Shown here piece by piece: positions 23,204-32,612 of a stretch of DNA of 36,254 nt (positions within the stretch are counted from its first letter, which is position 1; the number at the start of each line of letters is the position of its first letter). The position numbers and the translations under genes were made by a program. A model generated the notes under the pieces. It was not told the DNA's origin. It saw nothing but the letters and a program-made list of their open reading frames with translations, and did not search any database. This DNA is from Bacteroidota bacterium (GTDB lineage Bacteria > Bacteroidota > Bacteroidia > Bacteroidales > Prolixibacteraceae), in the NCBI GenBank assembly GCA_030698405.1, contig JAUYMU010000084.1:1-36254 (forward strand), read 5' to 3'.

Positions 23204-24658
23204 ATGAAAAAATTAGCAGACATTGGATTAATCGGTCTAGCCGTAATGGGCGAAAACCTGGTATTAAACATGGAAAGCAAAGGCTTTACCGTTGGTGTTT
23301 TTAACCGCACAGTTGCCCGTGTTGACGAGTTTATGGCTGGTCGCGGCGCTGGAAAAAATTTCATCGGAGCGCATTCGATTGAAGAATTGTGCGCTTCGCT
23401 GGAAAAACCCCGCAAAGTGATGATGCTTGTAAAAGCCGGAAAACCAGTGGATGATTTCATCGAACTGATTATTCCTCACCTCGAAGAAGGCGATATCATC
23501 ATCGATGGCGGAAACTCGCATTTTCCTGACACGATTCGCCGTGTCAAATATGTTGAAAGTAAAGGTTTATTGTACATCGGAACCGGCGTTTCGGGTGGCG
23601 AAGAAGGCGCTTTACTCGGGCCATCAATCATGCCAGGCGGTTCACCTGCCGCATGGCCAGCCGTAAAAGATATTTTCCAGGCAATTTCGGCCAAAGTTGA
23701 AGACGGCTCACCTTGCTGCGACTGGGTTGGCGAAGGTGGCGCGGGTCACTTCGTAAAAATGGTTCACAACGGTATCGAATATGGCGATATGCAGATTATC
23801 TGCGAAGCCTATCAGTTGATGAAAGAAATGCTGGGACTGAGCGCTGACGAAATGCACGATGTTTTCAAAAAATACAATGAAGGCGATCTGGATTCGTACC
23901 TGATTGAAATTACCCGCGACATTCTTGGTTTCAAAGATGAAGATGGCGAACCGATGGTTGAAAAAATTCTCGACACTGCCGGACAAAAAGGTACCGGAAA
24001 ATGGACTGCTGTTTCAGCCCTCGACCTTGGAATTCCCTTGACATTGATCGGTGAATCTGTATTTGCACGTTGCCTGTCAGCGCAAAAAGACATGCGTGTT
24101 GAGGCTTCCAAAGTAATCAGCGGACCGGCTGTCGATAAAACCATCGACAAAGCTCAGATGATTTCAGACCTGAAAGACGCGTTGTTCGGAGCCAAAATAA
24201 TTTCGTATGCTCAAGGCTACAATCTGATGATGGAAGCTGCCAAAGAATACGGCTGGAACCTGAATTACGGCGGCATTGCTTTGATGTGGCGTGGTGGTTG
24301 CATCATTCGTTCAAGGTTCCTGGGAGATATCAAAATTGCATTCGACAAAAACCCGGAATTATCAAACTTGCTGCTTGATCCACACTTTAAAGAAATCGTT
24401 GAAAAAGCACAGGCTGGATGGCGTCGTGTTTGCGCAACAGCCCTGACCAACGGAATTCCGGTTCCTGCTTTGACTTCAGCGCTTTGTTACTTCGACGGAT
24501 TGCGCAGCGAACGTTTGCCAGCTAACCTGCTGCAGGCTCAACGCGACTATTTCGGTGCACACACTTACGAACGCATTGACAAACCTCGTGGCGAATTCTT
24601 CCACACCAACTGGACTGGAAGAGGCGGAGACACGACTTCGAGAACGTATGTAGTATAA
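23204..24658 (+). CDS. gnd: 6-phosphogluconate dehydrogenase, decarboxylating
   Basis: A 484-residue full-length enzyme that converts 6-phosphogluconate to ribulose 5-phosphate and CO2 with NADP(+). Signatures include GLAVMGENL (11-19), IIDGGNSHFPDTIRR, the 6PGDH motif VSGGEEGALLGPSIMPGG, catalytic GHFVKMVHNGIEYGDMQ and QKGTGKWT. The C-terminal YFGAHTYERIDKPRGEFFH is typical. It is the last plus-strand gene of the locus and is closed by a strong terminator. Its presence beside uronate and LarA-family genes is unusual enough to consider a link between aldonate breakdown and the pentose phosphate pathway. Confidence 0.97.
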   Translation: MKKLADIGLIGLAVMGENLVLNMESKGFTVGVFNRTVARVDEFMAGRGAGKNFIGAHSIEELCASLEKPRKVMMLVKAGKPVDDFIELIIPHLEEGDIIIDGGNSHFPDTIRRVKYVESKGLLYIGTGVSGGEEGALLGPSIMPGGSPAAWPAVKDIFQAISAKVEDGSPCCDWVGEGGAGHFVKMVHNGIEYGDMQIICEAYQLMKEMLGLSADEMHDVFKKYNEGDLDSYLIEITRDILGFKDEDGEPMVEKILDTAGQKGTGKWTAVSALDLGIPLTLIGESVFARCLSAQKDMRVEASKVISGPAVDKTIDKAQMISDLKDALFGAKIISYAQGYNLMMEAAKEYGWNLNYGGIALMWRGGCIIRSRFLGDIKIAFDKNPELSNLLLDPHFKEIVEKAQAGWRRVCATALTNGIPVPALTSALCYFDGLRSERLPANLLQAQRDYFGAHTYERIDKPRGEFFHTNWTGRGGDTTSRTYVV

Positions 24659-24660
24659 AG

Positions 24661-24696
24661 AAGCCTCCCCCAAACCCCCTCCAAAAGAGGGGGCTT
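24661..24696 (+). repeat. CCCC/GGGG palindromic repeat, single unit I
   Basis: AAGCCTCCCCCAAACCCCCT followed by CCAAAAGAGGGGGCTTAAA, directly after the gnd stop. No inverted partner follows; the gnd terminator takes its place. Confidence 0.75.
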
Positions 24697-24736
24697 AAAA
24701 AAAGCCGCTTTCCAGAAATGGAGAGCGGCTTTTTTA
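24697..24736 (+). terminator. Terminator of gnd (probably bidirectional)
   Basis: AAAAAAAGCCGCTTTCC and GGAGAGCGGCTTTTTTA form a strong stem around AGAAAT, with a T-run on the plus strand and an A-run at the 5' side, so it can also stop the minus-strand hutI-ftcD-phnA side. Confidence 0.85.
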
Positions 24737-24737
24737 T

Positions 24738-24792
24738 GGGTGCAGCGATTTTCAATCGCTGAATTTGATCGCGATTAAAAATCGCGACACCC
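24738..24792. repeat. Three-way-junction palindrome
   Basis: GGGTG (24738-24742) pairs with CACCC (24788-24792). Inside are two perfect 8-bp hairpins, CAGCGATT/AATCGCTG (24743-24761) and TCGCGATT/AATCGCGA (24769-24787). The 55-bp element folds into a closed three-way junction on either strand. Its function is unknown. Confidence 0.7.
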
Positions 24793-24840
24793 GATGAGAC
24801 CACTGATTTGATGAATGGAGTTCAGCGGATCAGGGAATTT

Positions 24841-25074
24841 TTAGGTTGATTTCTTCACAAACTTGGTCAAAAGCACCAACTGCTGACCGTTTACTTTACC
24901 TTCAATTTGTTCGGAATTTTCAATCTGTTCCAGGCATGTTTCGCAAACCAACACACATTGATCGGCTTTTGCGTTGTAATATGGCGGAACCTCGTATACT
25001 TTCAGGTCGCCCTCAGCTCCACAGAATTCACATTTAGAACCACTCCTTGCCTGAATTTCCTTTTCTACACTCAT
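24841..25074 (-). CDS. Internally deleted PhnA-family zinc-ribbon protein
   Basis: A 77-residue protein. Residues 1-56 are the N-terminal zinc ribbon of the PhnA/YjdM-type family (SVEKEIQARSGSKCEFCGAE, CxxC at 15/18; VCETCLEQIEN, CxxC at 44/47). Residues 57-77 (IEGKVNGQQLVLLTKFVKKS) match the extreme C-terminus of the same family. The roughly 100-residue middle normally found in the Bacteroidota form, with its KOW-like YjdM core, is missing, yet the frame is intact. The start ATG at 25074 is preferred over an upstream one at 25161, as the family begins MSxEKEIQxRSG. It may be non-functional or a minimal zinc ribbon. The name PhnA is historical; no phosphonate role is implied. Confidence 0.72.
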   Translation of the reverse strand: MSVEKEIQARSGSKCEFCGAEGDLKVYEVPPYYNAKADQCVLVCETCLEQIENSEQIEGKVNGQQLVLLTKFVKKST

Positions 25075-25098
25075 CGTTGATAATTTAAATTTTGGCCG

Positions 25099-25106
25099 CA
25101 AAGCTA
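25099..25106 (-). promoter_or_regulatory. Candidate -7 box of the PhnA-family gene
   Basis: On the minus strand these bases read TAGCTTTG, a full match to TAnnTTTG, 24 bp upstream of the ATG at 25074. With the hairpin at 25130-25162 it suggests the gene has its own promoter. Confidence 0.5.
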
Positions 25107-25129
25107 AGGTTAAAATCGAAATAGCACAA

Positions 25130-25162
25130 AGTGAGGGTTTCACTCGAAGTGAAGCCCTCACT
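25130..25162 (-). terminator. Hairpin after ftcD, terminator-like
   Basis: AGTGAGGGTTTCACT and AGTGAAGCCCTCACT form a 15-bp stem with one wobble pair and a 3-base loop, 10 bp after the ftcD stop. The T-tract on the minus strand is short (TTTGTG), so termination may be weak. Confidence 0.6.
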
Positions 25163-25172
25163 AAATTCGCAC

Positions 25173-26852
25173 TTATATTCTTGATTCAACCAAATTCAGT
25201 ATTTCGGTTTCTTTGGCCAGTGTTTCCTGAAGCAGATTAGAAGCTTTAGTCAGTATTTCCGCTACATAAGTTTTGTCAGCCAGTTCTCCTGAATTGATCC
25301 TGACATTGAGATAAGCACCGTAAACAGCTGTTCGGGCGCACAAAGCTCCAACACCGGCATCCGACAAGGAATTTGGGTTGCCAATTTCGGCCATTGCCTG
25401 AATAACCTCAAGCGACAGAAAAGCGGTTTGCATCACTTCAAAAGGCACTTCGATGGCATGTTTCGTCGCAGCCTGAATGGCTATCGATCGTTGTTTTTTC
25501 TCCTGATCGGTATTTTTAGGCAAACCGAATGCATCCATTATGGCGTTGAATGCGGCAGTATCTTCATCCACTAATTTCAGCAAATGGTCGTGGTACTGTT
25601 TCCCTTTTTCGGCCCAGTTGGAGAATTCATCCCAACGATCGTCCCAACCGCGTTTGTGAGCCGAAAGGTTGGCTACCATCGAACCCAGTGCAGCGCCCAA
25701 AGCGCCTACATAAGCAGCAACTGAACCTCCGCCGGGAGCAGGTGATTCCGACAAAGTTTCGTTTGAAAATCCGGATAAAGTCAAATCAACCAGTTTATTT
25801 TGCTGATCGTCAATCAGGTATTCTATGATTCGTTTCTTCGGATCGAAAGGTGACAGTTCGTCCAATCCAAGCGATTTAACTGCTATTTTGATGATTTCCT
25901 CATCGGGAATTCCAACTGATCGTTGCTGTTTCCGGAGGAAGTATTTACCGGCATTGAGCATGGCCTGAAGCGGAATAACGCCAATAAGTTCGGAACCGGT
26001 CACCCGAATTCCGCGTTCACGGGCGCGTTCAACCACCTCATCAAAAGCCTTGTGCATGGAAGTTACCGTAATGTCGGTAAGGTTCATGGAGATTTGTGCA
26101 ATGCCGTATTCCTTGATGAACCAGCCAATGGCACGGACTTTTTTAAGCGTTCCGGGAATGCGCATTGGTTCACCATTTTCGTCGTTTACAATTTTTCCGG
26201 TCACCTGATCGCCTTCGCGAACCACACGGCCAGCTTCACGGACATCGAATGCGATGGAATTGGCCCGACGAACCGAAGTTGTATTCAGGTTCACATTGTA
26301 GGCAATCAGGAAATTACGCGCTCCAATTGCTGTTGCTCCTGATTTTTCATTCAGCACAACCGGTCCAAAATCGGGTTTCCATTCGGGTTTCTGAAGTTTT
26401 TCCTTCAGTCCTTCGTATTCGCCTGCACGGCAATTGGCCAAACTTTGGCGATCGTTACTGAATGCTGCAAACTCGTAACAATAAACTGAAATCCCGAGCT
26501 CCTCTCCCACTCTTTTGGCCAGTCTGCGCGCATAAACCACTGTTTCTTCCATCGTAATGTTGGCAATTGGCACCAACGGACAAACATCCATTGCCCCGAA
26601 ACGCGGATGTTCGCCTTTGTGTTTGCTCATGTCGATTAGTTGTGCAGCCATTTTTGCACCCCGGAATGCGGCTTCAATTACATGTTCAGGTTCACCAACA
26701 AAAGTGACTACTGTGCGGTTGGTATCCTTTCCCGGATCAACATTCAGTAATTTGATTCCGTCAACCGACTGAATTGCATCGGTAATCTGACGGATTATCT
26801 TTTCATCTCTTCCTTCCGAAAAATTCGGAACACATTCGATTAGTTGTTTCAT
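25173..26852 (-). CDS. ftcD: Glutamate formimidoyltransferase/formimidoyl-THF cyclodeaminase
   Basis: A 559-residue bifunctional enzyme of histidine degradation. The N-terminal half (about 1-305) is the formiminotransferase (MKQLIECVPNFSEGRDEKI, GEHPRFGAMDVCPLVP), moving the formimino group from formiminoglutamate to tetrahydrofolate. The C-terminal part (from about 360; SESPAPGGGSVAAYVGALG) is the cyclodeaminase, giving 5,10-methenyl-THF and ammonia. The start at 26852 is the family start and leaves 4 bases after hutI; an ATG at 26873 would overlap hutI by 17 bases. It is co-transcribed with hutI. HutH and HutU are not in the window. Confidence 0.94.
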   Translation of the reverse strand: MKQLIECVPNFSEGRDEKIIRQITDAIQSVDGIKLLNVDPGKDTNRTVVTFVGEPEHVIEAAFRGAKMAAQLIDMSKHKGEHPRFGAMDVCPLVPIANITMEETVVYARRLAKRVGEELGISVYCYEFAAFSNDRQSLANCRAGEYEGLKEKLQKPEWKPDFGPVVLNEKSGATAIGARNFLIAYNVNLNTTSVRRANSIAFDVREAGRVVREGDQVTGKIVNDENGEPMRIPGTLKKVRAIGWFIKEYGIAQISMNLTDITVTSMHKAFDEVVERARERGIRVTGSELIGVIPLQAMLNAGKYFLRKQQRSVGIPDEEIIKIAVKSLGLDELSPFDPKKRIIEYLIDDQQNKLVDLTLSGFSNETLSESPAPGGGSVAAYVGALGAALGSMVANLSAHKRGWDDRWDEFSNWAEKGKQYHDHLLKLVDEDTAAFNAIMDAFGLPKNTDQEKKQRSIAIQAATKHAIEVPFEVMQTAFLSLEVIQAMAEIGNPNSLSDAGVGALCARTAVYGAYLNVRINSGELADKTYVAEILTKASNLLQETLAKETEILNLVESRI

Positions 26853-26856
26853 ATTT

Positions 26857-28104
26857 TCATTGTATTTCACCATTTAAAATCACGGTTTCAATCAGGTTGG
26901 AGCTGAACAAATACGGAATAACTGCATAGCTGGAAATCTCTTTGGTGATGAACAGGTTGGCTACTTTTCCTTTGGCAATACTGCCGTAACTTTCACTTAT
27001 TCCCATCGCATAAGCCGAATTGATGCTAGTAGCATGGATGGTTTCCTCGGGGGTCATGCCATATTTCAGGCAGCCAAGCGATTGGATAAAATTCATGTTC
27101 CCTGATGGTGATGAACCCGGATTAAAATCGGAAGCCAGCGCCACCGGCAACCCTGCATCAATCATTCTGCGAACAGGCGCCAGTTTCAGGTTCAGGAAAA
27201 AGGCCGCGCCAGGCAAAACGGTTGGCATTGTCTCGCTGTCCATCAATGCGGCGATTTCTTCATTTTCAACATATTCAAGGTGATCGGCTGAGATTGCGTT
27301 GTATTTTACACCCACCTGCACACCGCCCGAGTTTGCAAGTTCGTTGGCATGCACTTTTCCCCGCAAGCCGTGTTTCATCCCGGCCATGAGAATTCGGTCA
27401 GTTTCCTCAACAGTATAAAAGCCACGGTCGCAAAAAACATCCACATAATCGGCCAGCTCTTCCGAAGCAATCAGCGGAATCATTTCGTTGATAAGTAAAT
27501 TCACATAATCTGCACGCTTGCTGCGGTATTCCATCGGAAAAGCATGAGCCAGAAAGGTGGACTTTATCATTAACGGAGAATTTTGTTTCATCCGGCGAAT
27601 CACCCTCAGCATTTTAAGCTCCGATTCGGTCGTCAAACCGTAACCACTTTTGATCTCAACGGCGCCGGTTCCCAACCACATAATTTCATCGAGCCGCTCC
27701 ATCGCCTGAACGTACAAATCATCCTCCGACATTTCCTGCAAGTGCCTGGCTGAATTCAGGATTCCACCGCCGTTGGTCGCAATTTCCTCATAAGTCAGGC
27801 CTTTGATACGATCGACAAACTCCTGTTCACGGGTAGCAGCAAAAACCAAATGCGTATGCGAATCGCAATAACTTGGAAAAACCATTTTGCCTGAACAATC
27901 AATTTCCATGATCATGTCGTCCAACTCATAGTCCGATTGATGAAAATTTTCCATCGATCCAAAATCTCTAATCAACTCATCCTGAATGATCAGGAATGCG
28001 TTTTTTATTGTCTGAACTTCGGCCATTGATTTTCCGGCAACCCACAGCCGGTTCTTAGGATCAACCTGAACAATTTTTTTGATATTCTGAAGGATTAGTC
28101 TCAT
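26857..28104 (-). CDS. hutI: Imidazolonepropionase
   Basis: A 415-residue amidohydrolase that opens 4-imidazolone-5-propionate to N-formimino-glutamate, the third step of histidine breakdown. The metal-binding CDSHTHLVFA (His83/His85), VHANELANSGG and the late SDFNPGSSPSGNM (metal-ligand Asp) are characteristic, as is the start with two beta strands and the LILQNIKKI opening. It is immediately followed by ftcD, which uses its product, so this pair forms the end of a Hut pathway. The gene is divergent from the propeller kinase across a 410-bp gap. Confidence 0.95.
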   Translation of the reverse strand: MRLILQNIKKIVQVDPKNRLWVAGKSMAEVQTIKNAFLIIQDELIRDFGSMENFHQSDYELDDMIMEIDCSGKMVFPSYCDSHTHLVFAATREQEFVDRIKGLTYEEIATNGGGILNSARHLQEMSEDDLYVQAMERLDEIMWLGTGAVEIKSGYGLTTESELKMLRVIRRMKQNSPLMIKSTFLAHAFPMEYRSKRADYVNLLINEMIPLIASEELADYVDVFCDRGFYTVEETDRILMAGMKHGLRGKVHANELANSGGVQVGVKYNAISADHLEYVENEEIAALMDSETMPTVLPGAAFFLNLKLAPVRRMIDAGLPVALASDFNPGSSPSGNMNFIQSLGCLKYGMTPEETIHATSINSAYAMGISESYGSIAKGKVANLFITKEISSYAVIPYLFSSNLIETVILNGEIQ

Positions 28105-28514
28105 AGTTTATGCCTTTTACTGACGATTTTTTCTGGCCACAATTAAAGAAAGTACTTCCATTTATTTTATGCTATTGATCATGAGTTGTCTGTAAATCAC
28201 AACAGAATGACAATGAATGACCACAATTGACTGCCACAAAATACCCAATAGGTGTGCAAACGACCAATCATATTGAGTTTTAAATGATTGCAAAAAAAAA
28301 TTCTTTGGTTTAAATGAACTTTATTGACAACCTAACGTTTGCGTATTTTAAGATGCTAATATATTTAAATATGCGCCATAATTAAAAATTTAGCATCGGT
28401 AAAGGTATTTTTAAATACTAGAGATCTTACCGAAGAAAGCGGCAGGGAATTAAAGAGATAGAAAAAAGGATAGGCTCTGAGTTGGTAATTGGTTCAAACA
28501 TTTAATTTATATAA
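28105..28514. other. 410-bp divergent intergenic region
   Basis: No ORF or RNA gene was recognised. The region is AT-rich and must hold promoters for hutI (minus) and the propeller kinase (plus). TTGACAACCTAACGTTTG at 28323-28340 resembles a -7 box but has three rather than two spacer bases, so I do not call it. AATATATTTAAATAT near 28358-28372 is a short AT palindrome. Confidence 0.4.
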
Positions 28515-31500
28515 ATGCCAAAAATCGCCAAACTAAGCTTTAAGCATCTTGGTGCAGTTTACCTATTAATTACTGCATTAACAGCCACGACCTCATTTGC
28601 ACAAATAAAACCAGGTAATTTAACCCAATTTACCGAACAGGATGGCCTGCCGGGAATCCAGGTAAATAACATTCTTCAGGACAAATTCGGTTACCTGTGG
28701 GTCGGAACTATCAACGGCCTTGCGCGTTACGATGGTCATGAATTCAAAAGGTACTACAATAATCCCAACGATTCAACTTCTATTAATGGTTTGATTGTAT
28801 GGTCGATTTTTGAAGACAAAGATGGCCGGATCTGGACCGGAACTTCTCCTGAAAACCTGAATGTTTATAATCCGGCCACCAAATCATTCCGGAATTATCC
28901 TTTTAAACACCTTGTTGATCATCTCTCCAATTTTGAAATTGGGATAGTTACGATGTGTGAAGATCTACAAGACCGAATCTATTTCGGAGTAGGATCACAA
29001 TATAACAGCATTAAACCCGGACTCCTGTATTATGACAAAACCGAAGATCAGATAAAAAAATTTATTGGGCCCGACAGTCTGGAAATTCAAAATGTGTACA
29101 GAATAATTGCTGATAAACCGGGCAATATTTGGATTTTGAGTGCCAGCGGATTTTATAAAATTAGCAATGACAGAAAACTTAGCAGAATTCGGTCGTTTGA
29201 TAATGAATTTGCAAAAACCAACGATTATGTCACCGACATGAAAGTTGACAACGATGGCCAAATCTGGGCTTCAACCTGGAATTTAAAACTGTACAAATTT
29301 GATCCTGAAAATGAAAAATATATCTTCTATTCATCCATCAAATCCGGTTTAGAAAATAACAGCGAACTTCATTATACGGCCATTGAAGTTGATAAAAATG
29401 ACAATATCTGGATCGGAACAAACAAAGGCTTGCAATATTTCGACAGAAAGAAAGAAAAATTTGAGGTTTTTAACGATGAATCAAACTTACTGCTTGAACA
29501 AACTACTGTTATTGCTTTAAATATTGATTCATTCGGAACGCTTTGGATAGCAACCTACACGAAAGGTTTGTTTAAATATGAGGAAAGGGCGCTACTGAAA
29601 TCATACAGTTACAGTGCCACCGATAAAAATTCAATAACGCCGGGCTGGGTTAATAATATTTATGAAAGCACGGATGGCAAAATTTGGATTACCACCTCAG
29701 GACAAGGTTTAACTTCAGGAATATCCGAATTGAATCCTCAAACCGGAACGATTCGATCATGGTTCTATAAAACTACTTTGCCCGTAGCTGATTATATATC
29801 AGGAATAATGGAAATTAGTCCGGGTGAATTCTATATCAGTACTGTTACCGGGTTGTATCAATTTTCATCCGGTACGAATGTGATGAAAAAGACATCGTTG
29901 ATTGGGGTACCTGATTCTGTTTTTATATACCAGTTTCACAATGACAAAAGTGACAATTTATGGCTTTGCACAATTGGCGGTCTTTTCAAAAAAGCTAAAG
30001 ATGACAAGGCTTTCAGAAAATATGATTTAAGTAAGATTACCGATGGAAATGCAAGCAGCAATGAAATTACAAAATCGTTTGAAAGTGAAAAGCATGGTTT
30101 GTGGCTTCTTACCAACAACGGTTTGTTTTTGTACAATTATGCGACTGATAAAATAGAAAGACACGGATTCGATAAAACTGCCGGTGATATTTTTATCACA
30201 CAGGATATCAACTCGCTTTATGAAGATTCTGAAGGAATAGTCTGGGTAGGCACCTGGCAAGGCGGACTTAGCAGATATGATGTAGAAAACCGAAAGATAA
30301 AAACCTACACCCGCAATGAGGGTTTGCCATCAATGAGCATTCAGGGTATTTTAGGCGATGAAGAAAACGATAACTTATGGCTAAGTACTTTTGAAGGCCT
30401 GAGCCGATTTAACCGAAAATCCGGGCAATTCAACAATTTCTCTATTGCCGATGGAATTCAAAGTCAACTGTTTGCCGATGGTGCTTATTTAAAAACATCC
30501 CGTGGACAATTTATTTTCGGTGGCTCAAACGGCATAACTGTATTCAACACCAACGATGTGAATACCAATTCAATGCCTCCAAAAGTATTTCTAACTGACC
30601 TGAAGTTGTTTAATAAATCGGTCATTCCCGGTGATCAGTCGGTATTGAAAAATGCCATTTATGATACAAAGGAAATTACCCTGGCACACGATCAGAATAA
30701 TATTTCCATTGAATTCGAAGCCATTCATTACTCCAATCCATCAAAAAACAAGAGCGCTTTTAAGCTCGAAAATTACGATACTGAATGGCGTGAAGTTGGC
30801 ACCCAGCAAGTTGCTTCCTATCCGATGCTTCCTCCAGGCGAATATGTATTTCGTGTAAAAGCCGCCAACAACAACGGCGTTTGGAACGAAGAAGGTGCGA
30901 CACTAAAAATAACTATCGGTCAGCCCTGGTGGAAAACATTTTGGGCTTATGGCTTGTACCTGTTAATCTTTGCTTTGGCAGTATTTTCACTCGATCGTTA
31001 TTTCCGTAATCGTGTGATTCATAAAGAACGGGAACGTAGCCGAACCCGTGAACTCGAACAAGCCAAGGAAATCCAGAAAGCCTATACTGAGCTTAAAGCT
31101 ACCCAGTCCCTGCTCATCCAATCCGAGAAAATGGCATCGCTCGGCGAACTCACCGCCGGAATTGCCCATGAGATACAGAATCCGTTAAACTTCGTCACCA
31201 ATTTTTCGGAAGTGAATACCGAATTGATAGACGAACTGAAAGGTGAAAGGCAGAAGGCAGAAGCCGAAAGAGATCTTCAACTGGAAGATGCCTTATTAAA
31301 TGATATTTCAGCCAACCTTGAAAAGATACTTCACCACGGCAAACGCGCCGACGCCATTGTCAAAGGAATGCTGCAACATTCGCGAACAAGTTCCGGCCAG
31401 AAAGAACCTACCGATATCAACGCTTTGGCTGACGAATATTTGCGTCTAGCTTACCATGGACTTCGTGCAAAAGACAAATCGTTCAACGTAACCTTGAAAA

Positions 31501-31943
31501 CAGATTTTGATGAATCAATTGGAAACATCAACATCATTCCTCAGGATATTGGCCGGGTGATTCTGAATTTGATTACCAATGCGTTTTATGCGGTGAAAGC
31601 CCCCCTGCCCTCCCGAAATGAATTCGGGACAAGCTCCGAAGGGGGGTTCAAAAACCCGAACTACATACATCAGCCAACGGTTACTATTTCTACGAAGTTG
31701 ATCATCCCCCCTGCGGGGGGAACGAGGGGGGCTTCAATTTCTGTTCGCGACAATGGCCCCGGCATCCCCGCCCACATCGTCGATAAAATCTTCCAGCCAT
31801 TCTTTACCACCAAACCGACCGGTGAAGGAACTGGTCTGGGATTGAGTATGAGTTATGATATTGTGAAAGCGCATGGCGGAGAGTTGAAGGTAGAGACGAA
31901 GGAAGGTGTGGGAAGTGAGTTTATAGTTCTACTTATAGAATGA
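28515..31943 (+). CDS. Two-component regulator propeller histidine kinase
   Basis: A 1142-residue membrane sensor kinase. It has a signal peptide (ending TTSFAQ, about 30), then a periplasmic beta-propeller of many blades with the repeated WxGTxxGLxxYD pattern ([19 protein letters not shown] and variants to about 690). A Y_Y_Y domain follows (about 725-810, AIHYSNP...[16 protein letters not shown]), then one membrane helix (about 815-835), a coiled coil and the H-box [17 protein letters not shown] (His885). Next come N-box [10 protein letters not shown]1 DNGPGIP and GEGTGLGLS. There is no receiver or AraC domain, unlike many hybrid relatives. Repeat units J and K add residues about 1029-1045 and 1065-1072 inside the ATPase domain without breaking the frame. 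The ligand is unknown, probably carbohydrate or other periplasmic signal. Confidence 0.93.
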   Translation: MPKIAKLSFKHLGAVYLLITALTATTSFAQIKPGNLTQFTEQDGLPGIQVNNILQDKFGYLWVGTINGLARYDGHEFKRYYNNPNDSTSINGLIVWSIFEDKDGRIWTGTSPENLNVYNPATKSFRNYPFKHLVDHLSNFEIGIVTMCEDLQDRIYFGVGSQYNSIKPGLLYYDKTEDQIKKFIGPDSLEIQNVYRIIADKPGNIWILSASGFYKISNDRKLSRIRSFDNEFAKTNDYVTDMKVDNDGQIWASTWNLKLYKFDPENEKYIFYSSIKSGLENNSELHYTAIEVDKNDNIWIGTNKGLQYFDRKKEKFEVFNDESNLLLEQTTVIALNIDSFGTLWIATYTKGLFKYEERALLKSYSYSATDKNSITPGWVNNIYESTDGKIWITTSGQGLTSGISELNPQTGTIRSWFYKTTLPVADYISGIMEISPGEFYISTVTGLYQFSSGTNVMKKTSLIGVPDSVFIYQFHNDKSDNLWLCTIGGLFKKAKDDKAFRKYDLSKITDGNASSNEITKSFESEKHGLWLLTNNGLFLYNYATDKIERHGFDKTAGDIFITQDINSLYEDSEGIVWVGTWQGGLSRYDVENRKIKTYTRNEGLPSMSIQGILGDEENDNLWLSTFEGLSRFNRKSGQFNNFSIADGIQSQLFADGAYLKTSRGQFIFGGSNGITVFNTNDVNTNSMPPKVFLTDLKLFNKSVIPGDQSVLKNAIYDTKEITLAHDQNNISIEFEAIHYSNPSKNKSAFKLENYDTEWREVGTQQVASYPMLPPGEYVFRVKAANNNGVWNEEGATLKITIGQPWWKTFWAYGLYLLIFALAVFSLDRYFRNRVIHKERERSRTRELEQAKEIQKAYTELKATQSLLIQSEKMASLGELTAGIAHEIQNPLNFVTNFSEVNTELIDELKGERQKAEAERDLQLEDALLNDISANLEKILHHGKRADAIVKGMLQHSRTSSGQKEPTDINALADEYLRLAYHGLRAKDKSFNVTLKTDFDESIGNINIIPQDIGRVILNLITNAFYAVKAPLPSRNEFGTSSEGGFKNPNYIHQPTVTISTKLIIPPAGGTRGASISVRDNGPGIPAHIVDKIFQPFFTTKPTGEGTGLGLSMSYDIVKAHGGELKVETKEGVGSEFIVLLIE
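31597..31735. repeat. CCCC/GGGG palindromic repeat pair J/K inside the kinase gene
   Basis: Unit J (31597-31653, AAGCCCCCCTGCCCTCCCGA...CGAAGGGGGG) and inverted unit K (31704-31735, ATCCCCCCTGCGGGGGGAAC...GGGGGGCTTC) lie within the histidine-kinase ATPase domain and are translated in frame. The 50 bp between them encode native-looking ATPase sequence ([10 protein letters not shown]). Confidence 0.82.
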
Positions 31944-31974
31944 ACAGAAAAATTTATCCACTAAAAAAAATAAA

Positions 31975-32541
31975 ATGAAAAGAGGTAGCTTTTTACTGAC
32001 AGCACTTGCAATTTTTCCATTGAGCGTTTTTCCAAAATTAAAAATCGATTTTCAGAAGAGAACTGAAAAGGGATTTAAAATTAATGCCGGAGAAGGCCGG
32101 ATACATGGACATATCAAATTAAAAGGTGTAAATTCAAATACACTTGATGTAAAAGTTTCGGGAAGCGACACGGACGGATCAATAGCCATATTTGAACAGA
32201 CATCGCTTTCACAAGGAAAAGGAACTCCTTTGCATCTTCATTTTTCACAGGATGAAGTCTTTTATGTTATCGAAGGCTCATACTATTTTCAGGTTGGAGA
32301 TGAAAAGCATAAACTGGACAAAGGAGACAGCATTTTTTTACCTCGAATGGTTCCTCATGCATGGACACAGATCTCAGAAACAGGTAAAATGACTGTTGTT
32401 TTGCAACCTGCCGGAAAACTGGAAGATTTTTTCGTTACAGTGGCGGCGTTGGACCATGAGCCAACACCTGAAGAAATGAAAACTATTTTTGCTGATAACG
32501 ATATGCAGGTTGTCGGACCACCCTTGAAAATTGAGAACTGA
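31975..32541 (+). CDS. Secreted cupin-domain protein
   Basis: A 188-residue single-cupin protein. The N-terminus (KRGSFLLTALAIFPLSVFP) looks like a signal peptide or anchor. The cupin metal site is HLHFSQDEVFYVIEG, with His87, His89 and Glu94, and the second motif contributes His128 in VPHAW. It resembles the quercetin-dioxygenase-like or sugar-binding cupins; the reaction is not evident. It starts 31 bp after the propeller kinase and precedes the FIST gene on the same strand, so it may belong to the same transcript and modify or bind a ligand in the envelope. Confidence 0.82.
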   Translation: MKRGSFLLTALAIFPLSVFPKLKIDFQKRTEKGFKINAGEGRIHGHIKLKGVNSNTLDVKVSGSDTDGSIAIFEQTSLSQGKGTPLHLHFSQDEVFYVIEGSYYFQVGDEKHKLDKGDSIFLPRMVPHAWTQISETGKMTVVLQPAGKLEDFFVTVAALDHEPTPEEMKTIFADNDMQVVGPPLKIEN

Positions 32542-32612
32542 AACGAACATGCCACCGAAATAAACACTTCGGACTCCTGACTCCGAACTTCAAACTTCAA
32601 ACTTTTCAAAAC

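Noticed and set aside
25075-25161. Upstream start for the PhnA-like gene
   Set aside because: These codons cross the ftcD hairpin and the -7 box, and the family begins MSxEKEIQ.
28323-28340. Promoter for the propeller kinase (TTGACAACC...TAACGTTTG)
   Set aside because: The -7-like box has three spacer bases instead of two and is about 170 bp from the start codon; not convincing.
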